Assembly (NCBI GenBank): GCA_019279435.1
Contig: JAAALK010000080.1
Coordinates: 94,712,311-94,776,310, forward strand
Source: Zizania palustris
Taxonomy: Eukaryota > Streptophyta > Magnoliopsida > Poales > Poaceae
Reading direction: 5' to 3'
Length of the DNA: 64,000 bases
Position numbers and translations under genes: made by a program. This document shows, one piece after another, positions 31,744-44,200 of the stretch (its first letter is position 1; each line of letters opens with the position of its first letter). Under the pieces are notes generated by a model. The model had not been told where the DNA came from, made no database searches, and was given only the letters and a program-made list of their open reading frames with translations.

Positions 31744-33704
31744 TGTAGGACCGAAAGTAGCGACCAAAGGGGGGGTGAATGGGCGCCTTAAAATTCTTTC
31801 GAATCAATGGCCTGTTCCCAATACCCAACGCACCTCAAAAGACTAAGCAGCGGAGAATAAACAGAAGACCTAAGTCTAAGGGTATCTATCCTAGAAGCAA
31901 CAGATGTTAAACAGAGAACTATTAATGAAGTGCAACTAGGCAGATGAACAATGTATATCAGGCCTAAACTTCCCAATGAAATGATCTAAGTATATGTAAA
32001 GTGAAATGAGAAGTTACTGTCCAGAATTTGTCTCCTGTTCGGAACTTGGCGAAGCCTGCTTCGCCCGTCGAGGTCTGCTTCGGAGATGGTGACGAAGCCT
32101 GCTTCGGAGATCAGCTGCGAAGCTTGTCCGAGATGCCGAAGGTGTTTTGGTCTAACCTAGTTCGAAGGGGCAGGGAGCGAAGTATGCTTCGGAGCGAAGT
32201 GACAGAGTCGAAGCCTGCTTCGAAGTGTGTACTTCGAAGACAAAACTTCGAACACAGCTTCGAACCGAATGCTTCGAAGCAAAACCTTCGAACAGAAAAC
32301 TTCGAACACAACACACAAACGGACAACCTTCGAACCAAGAAGCGAAGCCTGTCACACGACAGAAAAACAGATTCGAAGCCTACACTCTACCTTCGAAAGG
32401 AGCAAGCTTCGAAAAGAGAAGCGAAGGGTGACACGTCACTCAGAAATCAGTGCGAGGCCTAGCGGAACTACAAGCTTCGAAGCCAACTTCGAAATCTATC
32501 AGAGTATGGTCTTCGAACAGCTAGAGCCGAAGCCCCTTTGCACTGTCGTTCGAAGTATGCGATGCTGTCCGTTCAGAAAATACTTCGAAGCTAGCAACTC
32601 AGAACATAGAAAATGAAGTTCGAAGTTTGAACGAAGCCTTTGAAGATGATAGATCGAAGCCTGCCTCACGGAGCTGAGGGGCTTCGAACAGAGAAGGGCT
32701 TCGCCAGAAACACAGCCAGAAAAGGTGATAAAGCCTGTCAGCTTCGATCAAAAAGCTGTGCAGTAGAAGGTAAAAAGCTGCACAGAACACTGTAGCTGCA
32801 GTATAGCAGTACTACTTGCAACAGCAAGAACTAGTACTACTAGCGTGAAGAACACACCCAGCCGAAGCTTCCAAAGCCTCAAAAATCATGGGAAAACTTG
32901 CTATGCTAATGAAATGTAGCCATTAAAACTTTGCAGATGCTGCACACAACGAAACAGGGCATTTACTGCAACATTAAATGCAAGGCAATAAACACAGGGG
33001 CAAAAACTCCCTGGCGGCGCAAGCAAGGAACAGGAGAAGAGAGAGAGGCAAGGCAAGAGACAAAAAGTGACCCAATAGAGTGGATTTGATTTCAGCCAAA
33101 AGGGTAGTCCAAACCCTAGGGATTGGGGTCCTATTTATAGGCAGCCCAACACTAGGAATATTCTACCAGCCCCTTAGGGTTTTTTACAGACTCAAGAATA
33201 AAGGAAAAGACTCTACTGCCCTTAGGAATTTTTACAGACACGACTGACTGACTATGAGCCTAGAGTTACAGATGACTTATCCGGAAGCTCAGCTTTCGTA
33301 ACGACTACGGCTTCTCTTCTGGACAGTCGGATACAAGATCAACGGTTGTCAGTTTTACGTCGAAACTGACAAAGCCTCCACCAGCTTTGCACCAGGTACC
33401 CGGATTGGGCTGGCCTGACTCCGCAGCTCTCTCAGCCCGGCAATCACTCACCGCCCGTGTACCTGAGTCAGTCCTAGTCAACAGCCCAGTGGGTCTTCTA
33501 CTGCTTCTAGCCCATGTACCCGGATTGGGCCAGCCCGACTTCGCAGCCTCCTCTGCCCGACAGTCGCTCGCTGCCCGTGTACCTGAGTCACACGTGGCCC
33601 ATGATACAGCAGATCTCATCTTCTTCTGTCCTCTTTGACTATTGTTGACAATGACTCATCACTTCTGGAGCCATGAGGCCCACGCTATTCAGCATGGCTC
33701 CTCA
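31744..33704 (-). mobile_element. Family-A solo LTR with perfect TSD
   Basis: TGTAGGACCGAAAG...GGCTCCTCA, 1961 bp, closely matching 1441-3380. It is flanked by ACCGG at 31739-31743 and 33705-33709. There is no internal DNA, PBS or PPT, so it is a solo LTR. Minus-strand TATA box at 33130-33141. Confidence 0.95.
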
Positions 33705-33709
33705 ACCGG

Positions 33710-34008
33710 TTATCTTGGCTAGGGGGTAATCAAACAAGAGTTTGGATTGGTTATAACGGATTAGTCCGGTCTAGAAAAATAGATTGATCAGCCCAGTCCC
33801 ACCAATTTTATGGGCCCTTGTGCCAGTAACACACTAAGAACCCTATAATCTAATATTTTAATATAATAATTACAATATATAATAGTATTGTTAACAGATA
33901 ATTTGTAGCATATATATATAATTCTTCTTGGAAAAGTAATAGTGCATCAAAGAAGAAGAAAAACGACAAAATAACTATGATGGTTACCTCAAATAAATGT
34001 ACAATGCT
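33710..34008. other. Short AT-rich stretch 3' of the hAT gene
   Basis: No gene. It contains a (TA) tract near 33910-33922. It may be the 3' terminal region of the hAT element, but I could not identify its terminal inverted repeat. Confidence 0.35.
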
Positions 34009-36525
34009 TTAGTGCTTTTTAAAAAGGCGTCTTTGGGCATTTCTTGATGCAAAATCTTCAATAACACTATCAAGATCAATTGTATCTAAAATATCTTTCT
34101 CAATGCTGCATATAGCCAAGTCATTTAATCTTTCTTGTACCATAGTTGTCCTCAAACAATTTCTTAATAGCTTCAATTTGGAGAAGCTTTTTTCAGCTGA
34201 TGCTACTATCACCGGAACAGTTAATAGAATCCGATATACAATAGAAGCATTTGGATAGCAATCTGCAACTTTAACAAAGTGAAGAATCTCAGATGCTGAC
34301 ATCAACTGATCTGGCAAAGTTACTTGCAACACTTTCAACACAGAGAATAAATCATCTAACTCAACATCAGACTTGTTATCATGAGAAAACTTATTCAGAA
34401 AAGTTGTGCAACAATCTCGTAGATCACTATGATCCAAGGACTTTAGATTTTCCGAAGTGAATAAGAAACCAAATATTTTCTCAAATTCCTTTAGTTGATC
34501 AAATCGACTAGTCAATGAAACAATTGCATAGTCAACAATAACTAGGAAGTACTCATCTTTGAAGTCATCTATAGTTGACCATTGTAATTCTTCAGTTTCA
34601 TCATCTTGTTCATCAAACTGCTTCTTCCTTTTACCTTTACGTTTTGTAGGAAATGTTGGCTCCACATCCAAACTAGATGCAATCGATTTTGCAGTCTCAA
34701 TACTTGCACTTAAGACTGTGTCTCTGTAATTCTTAAAATATGATATGACCCCTTCTATATGTTTCAAAGTACTATCCATACACACAATTGGAGACTGCAT
34801 TTTTTGCTCACCATGTTGATAATAGATAAAATATCTTTCCAAATAACCATACTAACTAAAAATTCAAAATTCCCAATAGTGGTTGCCAATGATCCAACTT
34901 CACTCACCGATTTAGGGTCCTCGGTACAAGTTCTTTCCACCTCCTTGAGAGTTAATCTTATTTGAGAGGCTTGATACCTAATAGGTTGCACACTCTTTAT
35001 TCGACTCTCCCAATGAATATCAGACAAGGGTTTGACAGTGAACATTTCAATATGGTCAGTCAAAATCTTCCACTTTTTAGTAGAGCATGCAAACAATACA
35101 TATATCTGTTGTATGACACCAAAAAAAGTATAGCTTTGCTGCAAGATTTTGCCATATCACAAAGAACAAGGTTCAAACTATGACATGCACATGGCATATA
35201 CAATGCTCTTGGATTAATTTCAAGAACACGTGCATGCACTCCTTGATGTTTTCCCTTCATATTGGAACCATTATCATATCCTTGACCTCTCACATCATCA
35301 ATGCTCAAATCAAGAGACTGCAATGCATCCAACAATACATTAAAAAGCCCCAATCCTGATGTGTCATCAACTTTTAAGAATTCCAAAAAAATCCTCTACT
35401 CTTGGAATGGCTTTAGACATATTAACACATTGCACAATTAGTGTCATTTGTTCTTAGTGGCTCACATCTGGTGTACAATCCAAGATAACATAGAAGTACT
35501 TTGCATCTTTTATGATCCTCAAGATATGTTTTTTCACAGCATCAACAAGCATAGCAATTAACTCATTCTGAATAGTGGGGCCAAGATAATGATGATGGAT
35601 TTCATCATCATGAATGCGCCTAATATGCTCTTGCATCATAGGATCAATTTCAGCAATCATTTCTACTGTGGTCAGGAAATTACCATTATTTGGTTGATAA
35701 AAATTTACATTTGATCCTCGAAAGGCTAGATTTTTTTTAGCAAGAAACTTCACAACAGAAGTTATTCTTACCAAAACTTGTCTCCAACGGTCCTTCTCTT
35801 TTGCAATTTCCCATTGCATTTCAGCATCAATTGTTTTATTTTTTCTTAATATAATCCGAAGTTCATTCCATGTATTCATGTTTGTGAAATGCTCCACACT
35901 GTTCTCATGTTCTTTTAGTTTCTCACTTAGATGCCTCCAATCCCTCACTCCATCAGATGCTAACAAAGACTTGTTCTGATTTGATTTGAGTAGCTTGCAG
36001 CAAAAACAATAGACCTTATCCACATGTTTAGAGTAAACAAACCACTTCCTATCAACAATCTCATTATTAGTTAACTTCCTGGATCGGAATAATAAGAATA
36101 TGAAAAATGCCTATTATAATGATCACGAGGAAATTGTAAATCCATCTCTCTCATAGGTCCTTTCTCAATTAAGATATCCTTCTTCTTTTGTCAAGATTTT
36201 CCCATGTCCTAGGATCAAAGATAGTCAACAGTGAATCTTCTTGTTCCTGTTCATCAGTATCTACATTTTCTGTATCTTATGAAGGCTGCAAAGTTTAACC
36301 TCCCAATATTTCCTCATTAGCGTCAGCTTGCACATCTAAATTTTCTTCTGCTGTAGCACCTTCATTGGCATCAGCTTGTGCATCTAAAATCTGCTCATCT
36401 GTAGCACCATCATCAACTTGTGGAATTATTGGTTCATCATGTTCCTGCCCCTGATCTTGACTAACTTCGTCATTTATTGATGTTGGAAAAAACTTATGTA
36501 AAGCACCCTTTTGCAATTCTCTCAA
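34009..36525 (-). pseudogene. hAT-superfamily transposase (TTF-zinc-finger / DUF4371 / dimerisation type), decayed
   Basis: DNA-cutting transposase of the ZMYM1-like plant hAT type. From the N-terminus: an acidic leader with ADANE repeats (36525-36295); zinc-finger region VYCFCCKLL...WRHLSEKLKEHENS (36023 on); DUF4371-like core with VILDCTPDVSH, GQGYDNGSNMKGKHQGVHAR and PCACHSLNLVLCDMA; C-terminal hAT dimerisation region (YPNASIVYRILLTVPVIVAS, EKSFSKLKLLRNCL; near 34265-34090). Lesions: TAA at 35454 in place of a Gln codon, a 1-nt gain in a T-run near 35385, and further frame changes near 35100 and 34800. Terminal repeats were not located. Inactive. Confidence 0.85.
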
Positions 36526-36716
36526 TTGATTTTCTTATTTCTTTTTTTTCCTTTTCTGAGCACCAGACAAATGTTTCGGTGGCAACATCTAGCATGTTCA
36601 AAACAAATATTGGATTAGAAATTAAATTGTTGAACAAGAATTAAATATTGGATTAGAAATTAAATTCTACTACTCTCAAATCAAGGAGTAAATCACTAAC
36701 CTTGCGGTGCGCCGGT

Positions 36717-38166
36717 TGTAGGACCGAAAGTAGCGACCAGAGGGGGGAATGGGAGCCTAAAAATTTTCTTGCTAAACTATGATCTAATCCCAACACCCAA
36801 TCGAACTTAACCGATGTTCTAAATAAAATGATATTTAAAATAAAATAAATAAATTAACTCTAGTGAAAACAATGAGTACTAGAAATATTGAATGGCGTAC
36901 GCAAAATACCTAAATAAATCAATAATAATTCGGATTACGGTCTAAAAATAAAATACTACTCAAATGAATAAAGCATGGATCATACAGAAATTAATTCAGA
37001 GATAAACCTAAAATATTTCATATAAACCTAGAATAAAAATATTACTACGACTAATAATAATATATTTTTTTATAAGAGCAGATTAAAAATGCTTAAATAA
37101 AAATAAGCAAGCACTAATAATATTTTGGCAGATAAAATTAATCATGAAATTTCTAAACAAATTTTAAGCTAATTAATTAATAGATGATTATCTCTAAAAC
37201 TGATCTACCAAAAAATAGGAAACTAACTTGCATTGAAGAATTGTTTTTTTTCTCGCTGGACGGATGTGCCGAACACTACGCCAAGTCTCGTCGCCGCCTG
37301 CTCGCTTGAGCCGCATGCTGTGCCTGCCCTTTGCTGCTGTCGTGGACTTGCGTTGCCGCTGGACGACGAACTGCTGGCAAGACTGCAATCAATTTCCTTG
37401 GGAAGAAAACGCCGTGAACAACTTCCTGTGGGGCCCGCACACCTGGTCGGTGTGCACGGAAAGACGTGCATGGTCAGCATGCCACAAAACCTGCGCACCG
37501 TCGCACATTGCTGCGTTACTGATTCCCACCGCCCGCGCCAGACACTGCTGCCGCTCCTAGTTCCTGACGCCAACAGAGAAGATATAATGAAGATTTTTCA
37601 TGGAAGAATAATAGCGGCCAACCGGAAAACGTGGACTGTAGATTGATCTATTAAAAAACAGTCATCTATCCCAAGGGGATAGGGGCCTATTATAGGCGAC
37701 TCCTAATACATGAAAAGACTAATTTACCCCTAGGGTAAATTAACACTGACTCTAAAATAAATTCTGAAAATTACTAAAATATTCTTAGAAAAATCTCCTG
37801 ACTCAAATAAAAATATTCTAAACTTAAAACTAAATATTAATATCCTAAAAGCAAAATAATCGTAGGTTGTCAGTTTTGCGCCGAAACTGACAAAGCGTCC
37901 TCAGCCCGGCAATCATTCGCCGCCCGTGTACCAGAGTCAAACCCAGTCAACAGAACAGTGGATCATCTGCCGCTCCTAGCCCATGTACCCGGATTGGGCC
38001 AGCCCGACTCCGCGGCTCCTCTGCCCGGCTGTCGCTCGCTGCCCGTATACCTGAGTCACACGTGCCTCAGACTCGGCAGGTCTTCATGTCTCTTCTTTTG
38101 ACTTCTGTTGACAATCACTCATCATATCTGGAGTATCAAACCCATGTTCTTCAACATGGTTTCTCA
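36717..38166 (-). mobile_element. Diverged family-A-like solo LTR
   Basis: Starts TGTAGGACCGAAAGTAGCGA and ends ATGGTTTCTCA, 1450 bp, about 0.5 kb shorter than LTR A and lacking most of the TTCGAA cluster. It keeps the block TTTTGCGCCGAAACTGACAA (near 37870) and the GCCCGTGTACC repeats. Flanks CCGGT (36712-36716) and TCGGT (38167-38171) match at 4 of 5 positions, consistent with an aged TSD. Reading frames inside it (37223-37646) are not supported as genes. Confidence 0.8.
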
Positions 38167-38171
38167 TCGGT

Positions 38172-39272
38172 GCCAACAATCAAGAAGACAATAGACAAGA
38201 ATCAATCACGCCGATCACCGCCGTGCAGGAGCAGGGCCAATCAGTTGAGTCTAAGAACGAGATGTTGCACAGCAGAATACGAAGCGATCCATCGATTGAG
38301 AATTGCAAGGTATAGTGTATCTGTGTATACATACATGGTAGATTCATGGGCCCCCGACCATCACACAGGCTGCACCCCCCTCTAAGACGGGCCTGGATTG
38401 ATAACTGCTTGCTGGAGTGTGGTGTCATTAGCGAAAACCACAGTAACCAAACAGTTCAAACCTTATGACCAACCATGTACTACGAACATTACATGCCTTT
38501 TCCACTTTCAAAACCTTTATTAAATACCTTTAAGAACATGAACGACCAACCCCACCTCTAATTCAACCATAAAAAAGCACTTATCCAACAGGATTTAGGC
38601 AAAAGCAAGCCCAAAACGTGCTGCACTATTTTTGTGGTAGTCCTCTTTATTTTTATAAAAGAATGTAATAGTACTGTTAAACCCCACCATTACTGCTTGG
38701 CCACACAATTCTGAAAGAAGCCTCTCCACCTTTAACAAGCAAAGGCAAATGTGTGCACTGTGCTCTCAACTCTCTAAACTAAAATGCAATGGTCCAAATT
38801 AAGGTGACATTGTGCAGTGTTACAACCTACAATGTTATGTTTGTAAGAACAATATAAGAATCTCACATCCTGTTTGCAATGTGGGAATTTTCTCTGCTTC
38901 ATTCAAGAATTGAACTATTTCAGGTAGAAACACTATAAAATTATTACTAAATTTATGTAGTTCAAGCTTGAATTTTGTACTCCTATCCATTGATTGGTAG
39001 AAGTTTTATTATCGTTTATTAGCATCAATAAGAATTTTATTTTTCTTGAAATTTTGTAGTATTTATTTTTTAACATTTTGCAGTATTCTATCTTTTATTA
39101 AATTTTTGCATTTTGCAGCATTTCTTAGAATTAGAATTATCATAAGCTCAATTTCAACACAAATGGGACTTTTAGCTCTCTTTATGGTTCATCACCTTAG
39201 TTTCTTAATCTCTACTTTAAATTATAGCAGGTTTTAGAGTTTAAATTTATTCTAAATATAATAACATAGTAC
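38172..39272. other. Gene-less AT-rich stretch
   Basis: No coding, RNA or repeat feature that I can support. The first 230 bp contain ATGGGCCCCCG and CACCCCCCTC, which could be the 5' terminal region of the hAT element, but no TIR pair was verified. Confidence 0.4.
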
Positions 39273-40004
39273 CGTTGGGGAATGAGAAAGCTACGCTAGC
39301 CGGCAATTTCAAAAATTCGCCCAAATCCTAAGAAGCATGCACGCGAGGGATCATAGATCAGTACCTTCTAGCACGAGACGCACTAGGTGCAGCGGAAAAA
39401 GATGTCGAGGAAGCGTGTCCTCACTTTTCCTTGCCTCGCTCCGGCCATTCTCCGGCGATCCAATCGATGAAGACGACGTAGGTTTTCACGTGAAAAAAGT
39501 AGCAGCGCCTCCACGGTATCCACACGTATAGGGATGGGATCCTTTCCGCGCCGGCGTGCTAGCACCACACATGAGAAACGAGAGATTTCTCAATCTCAAC
39601 TTTTGAGATCAAGAAAGGGAGGGGAGGAGTTTTTGGTGGCTAGGTCTAAACTATTAATGACTTGATTGTCAAGACCTCCTCCTCCTCTCTTTATATAGAG
39701 GTGAGAGTCCTGACCCCAATCCACACATTGGGGCCTAACAGATCCAATCTATTATGCCCACCTCAGAACTTCCGATCAGGGCCCTCGGACTCCAATTCCA
39801 AGCAACATCAGAACTTTCAATCAGTGCATTTTTTTCCCGATACACATCAGAACTTTCGGTTTCAACTCTCTGTCTCTAAATTACAAATTATCAGAACTTC
39901 TGATACCATATCGGAACTTCTGATTTGAGCTCTTTGTTTCGTAAAAAAATAAATTATCGGAACTTCCGATACCATATCGGAACTTCCGATTTGAGCTCTC
40001 TGTT
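39273..40004. repeat. Long LTR E, outer end (interrupted by the Tat-like element)
   Basis: Starts CGTTGGGGAATGAG (expected TGTTGGGGAA), then CAATTTCAAAAATT, resembling the starts of long grass copia LTRs. Contains TTTATATAGA near 39691 and four ATCGGAACTTCCGAT-type palindromes (39890-39990). It continues after the inserted element at 63128. Neither PBS nor PPT lies to its left, so this is an outer end and the element's interior lies right of the window. Confidence 0.55.
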
Positions 40005-40795
40005 TGTTGGCGTAAAATGTTACGTCAATAGTTTGAGTGGTTTATATTGAGAAGGCAAGCTTTCTCAAGAACTAGGTTTCTGGGAAGGGATGACCTTACT
40101 GGAAAGTTGTATTTTTTGATCTCGGGAGAAAATTGTCCCTGTACAATACGAGAGGAAGGTATTTATAGGGGGAGCCCTTTGCTGGATAAATACCTTCCTA
40201 CCCTCAATCTTACATACGTCATTATAGACCTTGTATCCCTAATTGGTAGGTGTATGACGGTACCGGTTCCGCACGTTTGCCAGAACTAAACTACATGTGA
40301 TAGGTGTGACGACGCACATGTGTGGTCCCATCATACACCTAGTCATGATGCGACCGCTACAGACCCCCGCATCCCATTCTACAGGAATCACTTGACGTCG
40401 TGGCTGTCATGTCTTCACTTTAGTGGTTGCTGCCCAAGGACCACAGGAATCCAGAGGGCTCCGCACCGGGCCTCTGTCATGGCCTTCTTTGGAACCATCC
40501 ATTGGAGATCTCCATCCTCCGGAAGGCTCCTCTACAGACCTCCATCGTGGTCTTCTAGGGCACCGTCCGTCAGAGACCTCCGGCCCCGAGCGGGATTCGC
40601 ATCAGCCCCCAACCACATGCGAGGGCACGAGCACCTACGGAGCCCATCTTTGACCCCGGGATGCATCCAGTACACCCTAGACGACTGCCCTGTAGCTTCA
40701 CACTTGATAATTAAGACCCCATTTCCGTAGGCTCCGAGACCGTGTCGCAACCTACAGTCTTTCCATGGCTACCATCAAGATTATTTCCCCCAATT
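40005..40795 (-). repeat. 3' LTR of the Tat-like element
   Basis: 791 bp. Minus-strand TATA box CCTATAAATACC at 40158-40169. Roughly 10% different from 62404-63127 by eye. It contains about 67 bp (around 40505-40570) missing from the other LTR. Its inner end reads CCAATT instead of CCAACA. Confidence 0.8.
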
Positions 40796-41249
40796 CCCCT
40801 AATAGTAGCCCCTCGCATGTGCCTATTCGGCTGACCTGCAAGTAATAAGGGGGGATGCGCCAGAAATAATGCCGCAATAAAATCCTCAAAAAATGAGCTG
40901 GCCTCTGGTATAGTTTTGGAATGGCTTGATGGCGTAGAGGTCTGAACCACTAGGGCTAGGTAGACAAAGCGTCTCGCCGTATGAACTCTCGTCACGGGGC
41001 TTGGGTTCCTAGGGCGTCCCTTCGGACACGCCCGCCGTGGTCCACATGCTAGCCTCAAGAGAATATGAATCGATGCGGTGGTTGCACGCCGCGCGGTCCC
41101 AAGCCCCTATATAAGGCTACATCCCACTGGCCACAGTCAAGCCCTCCAAACACTTTCAATCTCCTTGCTCACGGCTTCTCGCCCTCATCTAGCGCTCGTC
41201 CCTAACCGCTGACCTTTCTCTTCTCAAACATCCCCACGTCTTAGAGAAG
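40796..41249. other. Tat-like 3' internal non-coding DNA
   Basis: GC-rich; a purine run on the minus strand beside the LTR (around 40796-40805) may be the PPT. CCCCTATATAAGGC at about 41103 is a plus-strand TATA-like box about 150 bp upstream of the ATG at 41250, so it could drive the plus-strand ORF. Confidence 0.45.
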
Positions 41250-43640
41250 ATGACGAAGAAGAAGAGTGTTGCTACCGCCATCGACCCCCACTTCATTCAG
41301 CAGCAAGCGGCGGTGGCGGCAGTATTAACGACACCGAGTTCCGCAAAAGCTCACGATCCTCAGGACCTCTGACCGCCTTCAGAGAAGTTCACCAAGTAGA
41401 CCTTGGTCTTGGAGAGAACCATTTGCACGGTCGAGTCGATGAGGAGCGCGATCTAGGATTGCCTTGACTCTAGTACTAAAGGGAGGCTCCTAGGAACAGA
41501 ACCGACCCTAGAGCCACGTGAAGGAGAGGTTGTTGTCTTTGAGGCCTTCTTCGAAGACGGGCTTGGATTCCTCACTTTGGAGCTCTTGGTGGGGGTCCTC
41601 TACTTCTTCAACCTGGACCTGTCGCACCTATCTCCGAACGCCAAGCCCGATGGTTCCACCTTGATCCTGGTGTATGGGAGTGTCAACTCATAGCTTCGGA
41701 AGGAGTACACGAACTCCTTCCCTGTGAAGGCCATCAACGAGCAGTGGTGTACTCCGACTGGATCCACCACTAGTTCTACGTGGCGGTGGGGCCGCACTCC
41801 AGATTGATGGGGCCCCTTCGCCAGATTTGGTACCGGAGGGAAGCTGATGTCACAGCGGACGCTGGCTTGGTCTTTGCCCACGTCCAGTTCTTGCAAATAT
41901 AGCTCGACGAATGAGCATGCGGGATTTGGCCGAGGAGTTTGTCTCACTCCAGATCGCGCCCTTGAAGGCGGTGTGGCCCCTCACCCTTTAGAGTTCCAGG
42001 GATGGGCGCCCTTGGAGGCACCGTCTGATTCGCTCGGTACGCTTTGGTTTCTTGTTCCTTCAACAATTAGTACCACTTTCCTTAGGGATTGGATACTTTA
42101 CTTGGTGTACCTTCACATCTGTAGGGTCGCGTGCTATCATGACTCCTGAACAAGTGGTTCGGGGGGTCGAGAAAGTTTTTGGGGCCCCCACTTCGGCGGT
42201 GAAGAATTAGAGGATGGAGTTGGTGGGGTCCCGGGAGCGGTACAATCGTGTATGGAGTGGTCTACGGATCAAGCCCCTATCGCTTCCGAACATCGACGTC
42301 TCTGATCTGGCTCTGAAGAAGAGGAAGGCGGATGTCAGCCCGTCTGGCCCTTCAAAGCCTCCTTCAAAGAAGATGGCCAGTAGGCCTAAGTATATTCCCG
42401 TTTCCACCCCTTCACACGGAGAGTCAGAGGAGAGGACACCGAGCGGAGGGCTGGCTGCTAAGCCCGAAGCCTCGAAGCTAGGCCCTACTATGAGCAGGGA
42501 TGCTCCCGGGGATGTGGTAGCTGCCGAGGCATCGTCCGCCCCCTCGGCAGACACAGTTGTGGAGGAAATGGATGATGGGGTCTCCGCCGACCCCGTCGGC
42601 CACCGCAGCTCTAGACGAGGTGGCCGAGGAGACGTCGGCTGGTTCCCGAGGAAGCCTGGCGAGCGGCAGCATGGCCCCCAGAGGGATAGTCGACCCGCTA
42701 GCGGAAGTGGTCGGGAGCGCTAATGTCGAGGTTGAGCTGACAATCACATGGCATGTATATCTAGTGAACTCCTTAGGGGGGTTCTTCTGGATGCTGGAGG
42801 TCGTACGGTCTCCGGTGGTTGAGCAATCTTCGGGTTCCTTGCTAGATGGAGCCTGGATGGGTTCGCTACTCTGCGCGAGCTTGCATTTGGGGTTTCTACG
42901 GAGGCGGGGACCAGCTACGTGCATGGGGGCATTCCCTTGCTAGCTCCGTTCATAAGCTTCCAACCAGACCTCGCCACGAAGACGGAGCCCCTGCACTGGG
43001 CCTGCATGTCCTTGAGGGGCACCAACCTAGTCTCTGAGGTCGGTCAGTCGGACGGGGAGGACCTGAACATTGCCATAGAGAGTGCGGCCTACCAGGTATG
43101 CTTTTTTAAGTGTCTTCGGCCGCGTTCTCTTTTTCCCTTTCTTCTCTTCACCTTCGTTTGCTTCCCCTTTTTTGCAGCTCATCGTCTTGGCCCAGGGAAC
43201 TTCGACGTCCCTCTTCGTCGAACGCAGTCGGCATGTGTGTGAGGTCGCGGGGTTCCGTTGAGATTTGGGCATAGGTGGCCGAGGTCGTTGAGCTTCGAGC
43301 TCGGGCAGCTAAAGTCGATGACCTCCAAGCATGGCTGGCCAAGGTCGACGAGCTCCGAATCCGAGCAACCGAGCTTGAGGAGCTCCGAGTCTGTGTGGAC
43401 GAGGTCGAGGAGCTCAAGACGTGGATAGCCAAAGTGGAGGCCATTAAGGTTCAGAGGGACAAGCTATAGAAGATCATCTTGGACCTCATAGCTTCAAATG
43501 AGAAGCTGAGGGTGTCATTGGCGAAGGATGAGGAGGCAACGACCGATGCCATATGCACCATCAAGGATGTCTTGGAGCGCTTTGGGACATCTTGTTCTCC
43601 GGATTTCGATGTCATGCGGGAGCCCTTGAGCCACTGACTG
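41250..43640 (+). pseudogene. Antisense extra ORF of the Tat-like element ('putative gypsy type transposon' domain, coiled coil)
   Basis: Plus strand, opposite to gag. ATG at 41250 opens MTKKKSVATAIDPHF and soon meets a stop. Conserved text FEAFFEDGLGFLTLELLVGV and LYFFNLDLSHLSPNA (about 41540-41640) matches the plant Transposase_28 / 'putative gypsy type transposon' family. An open segment at 42214-42723 is basic and Ser/Pro-rich. A heptad-like coiled coil with repeated VDELR/VEELK motifs lies at 43275-43469. Several stops and frame changes. Extra antisense ORFs of this kind are known from Tat-lineage Ty3/gypsy elements; their function is unknown. Confidence 0.65.
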
Positions 43641-43972
43641 AAGTTCATATTGAGCCCTTGGCATCCTCCACCACCTCGAGGCCATCGGGGGTGCCATCCC
43701 GGTGGGAGTGTGGATGGTCCCTGTAATCTTCATGGGGAACCACCTCCTTGCTTCGACTCCGCCTGTGGAGAAGGCCTGGAAGGTATTCTAAGCACCTTGG
43801 AAGGCCGAGGGCCCGTCAGCAGTGAAGACTTGGACAGACGAGGCTCATCGCTCGAGTCTGTTATGAGCGCAACCCCCTCTGAAGCCCGCTCCCGCCATTC
43901 TCCCTTTGGGCCCGAAGGCGTAGTTTCTTTAAGGACTTTTCCTATAAAGTTAATATTGTTATGACTTCATAA

Positions 43973-44200
43973 ATGATAAAACCTCTTTTGGACATTGCTC
44001 AGGATTTGATCGACATATCAAATTCTGAGGTTGAAGTACTTGATGCGATGGAAGCTCTTCATCATCGGTGGACTATTTTTGAAGCCCTTAGGACTAGTAA
44101 ACATGCTCACTTTACTATACCTCGTGATAGTCAAGGACGCGTTATCCCTGAAATTTTGCATAAAGTATTTACTGTACCTCGGTGGACTAGTCTGATGTAG
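43973..44200 (+). CDS. Small unknown ORF, 75 codons
   Basis: MIKPLLDIAQDLIDISNSE...TVPRWTSLM, ending TAG. Its base composition is much more AT-rich than the surrounding GC-rich element, and the protein looks globular (LDAMEALHHRWTIFEALR), unlike the biased frames around it. No domain recognised. It could be a captured gene fragment or the C-terminal exon of the antisense ORF upstream. Confidence 0.3.
   Translation: MIKPLLDIAQDLIDISNSEVEVLDAMEALHHRWTIFEALRTSKHAHFTIPRDSQGRVIPEILHKVFTVPRWTSLM

Noticed and set aside
37223..37646. Overlapping ORFs of 98-137 codons
   Set aside because: They lie inside the diverged solo LTR, with no domain and mutually exclusive frames.
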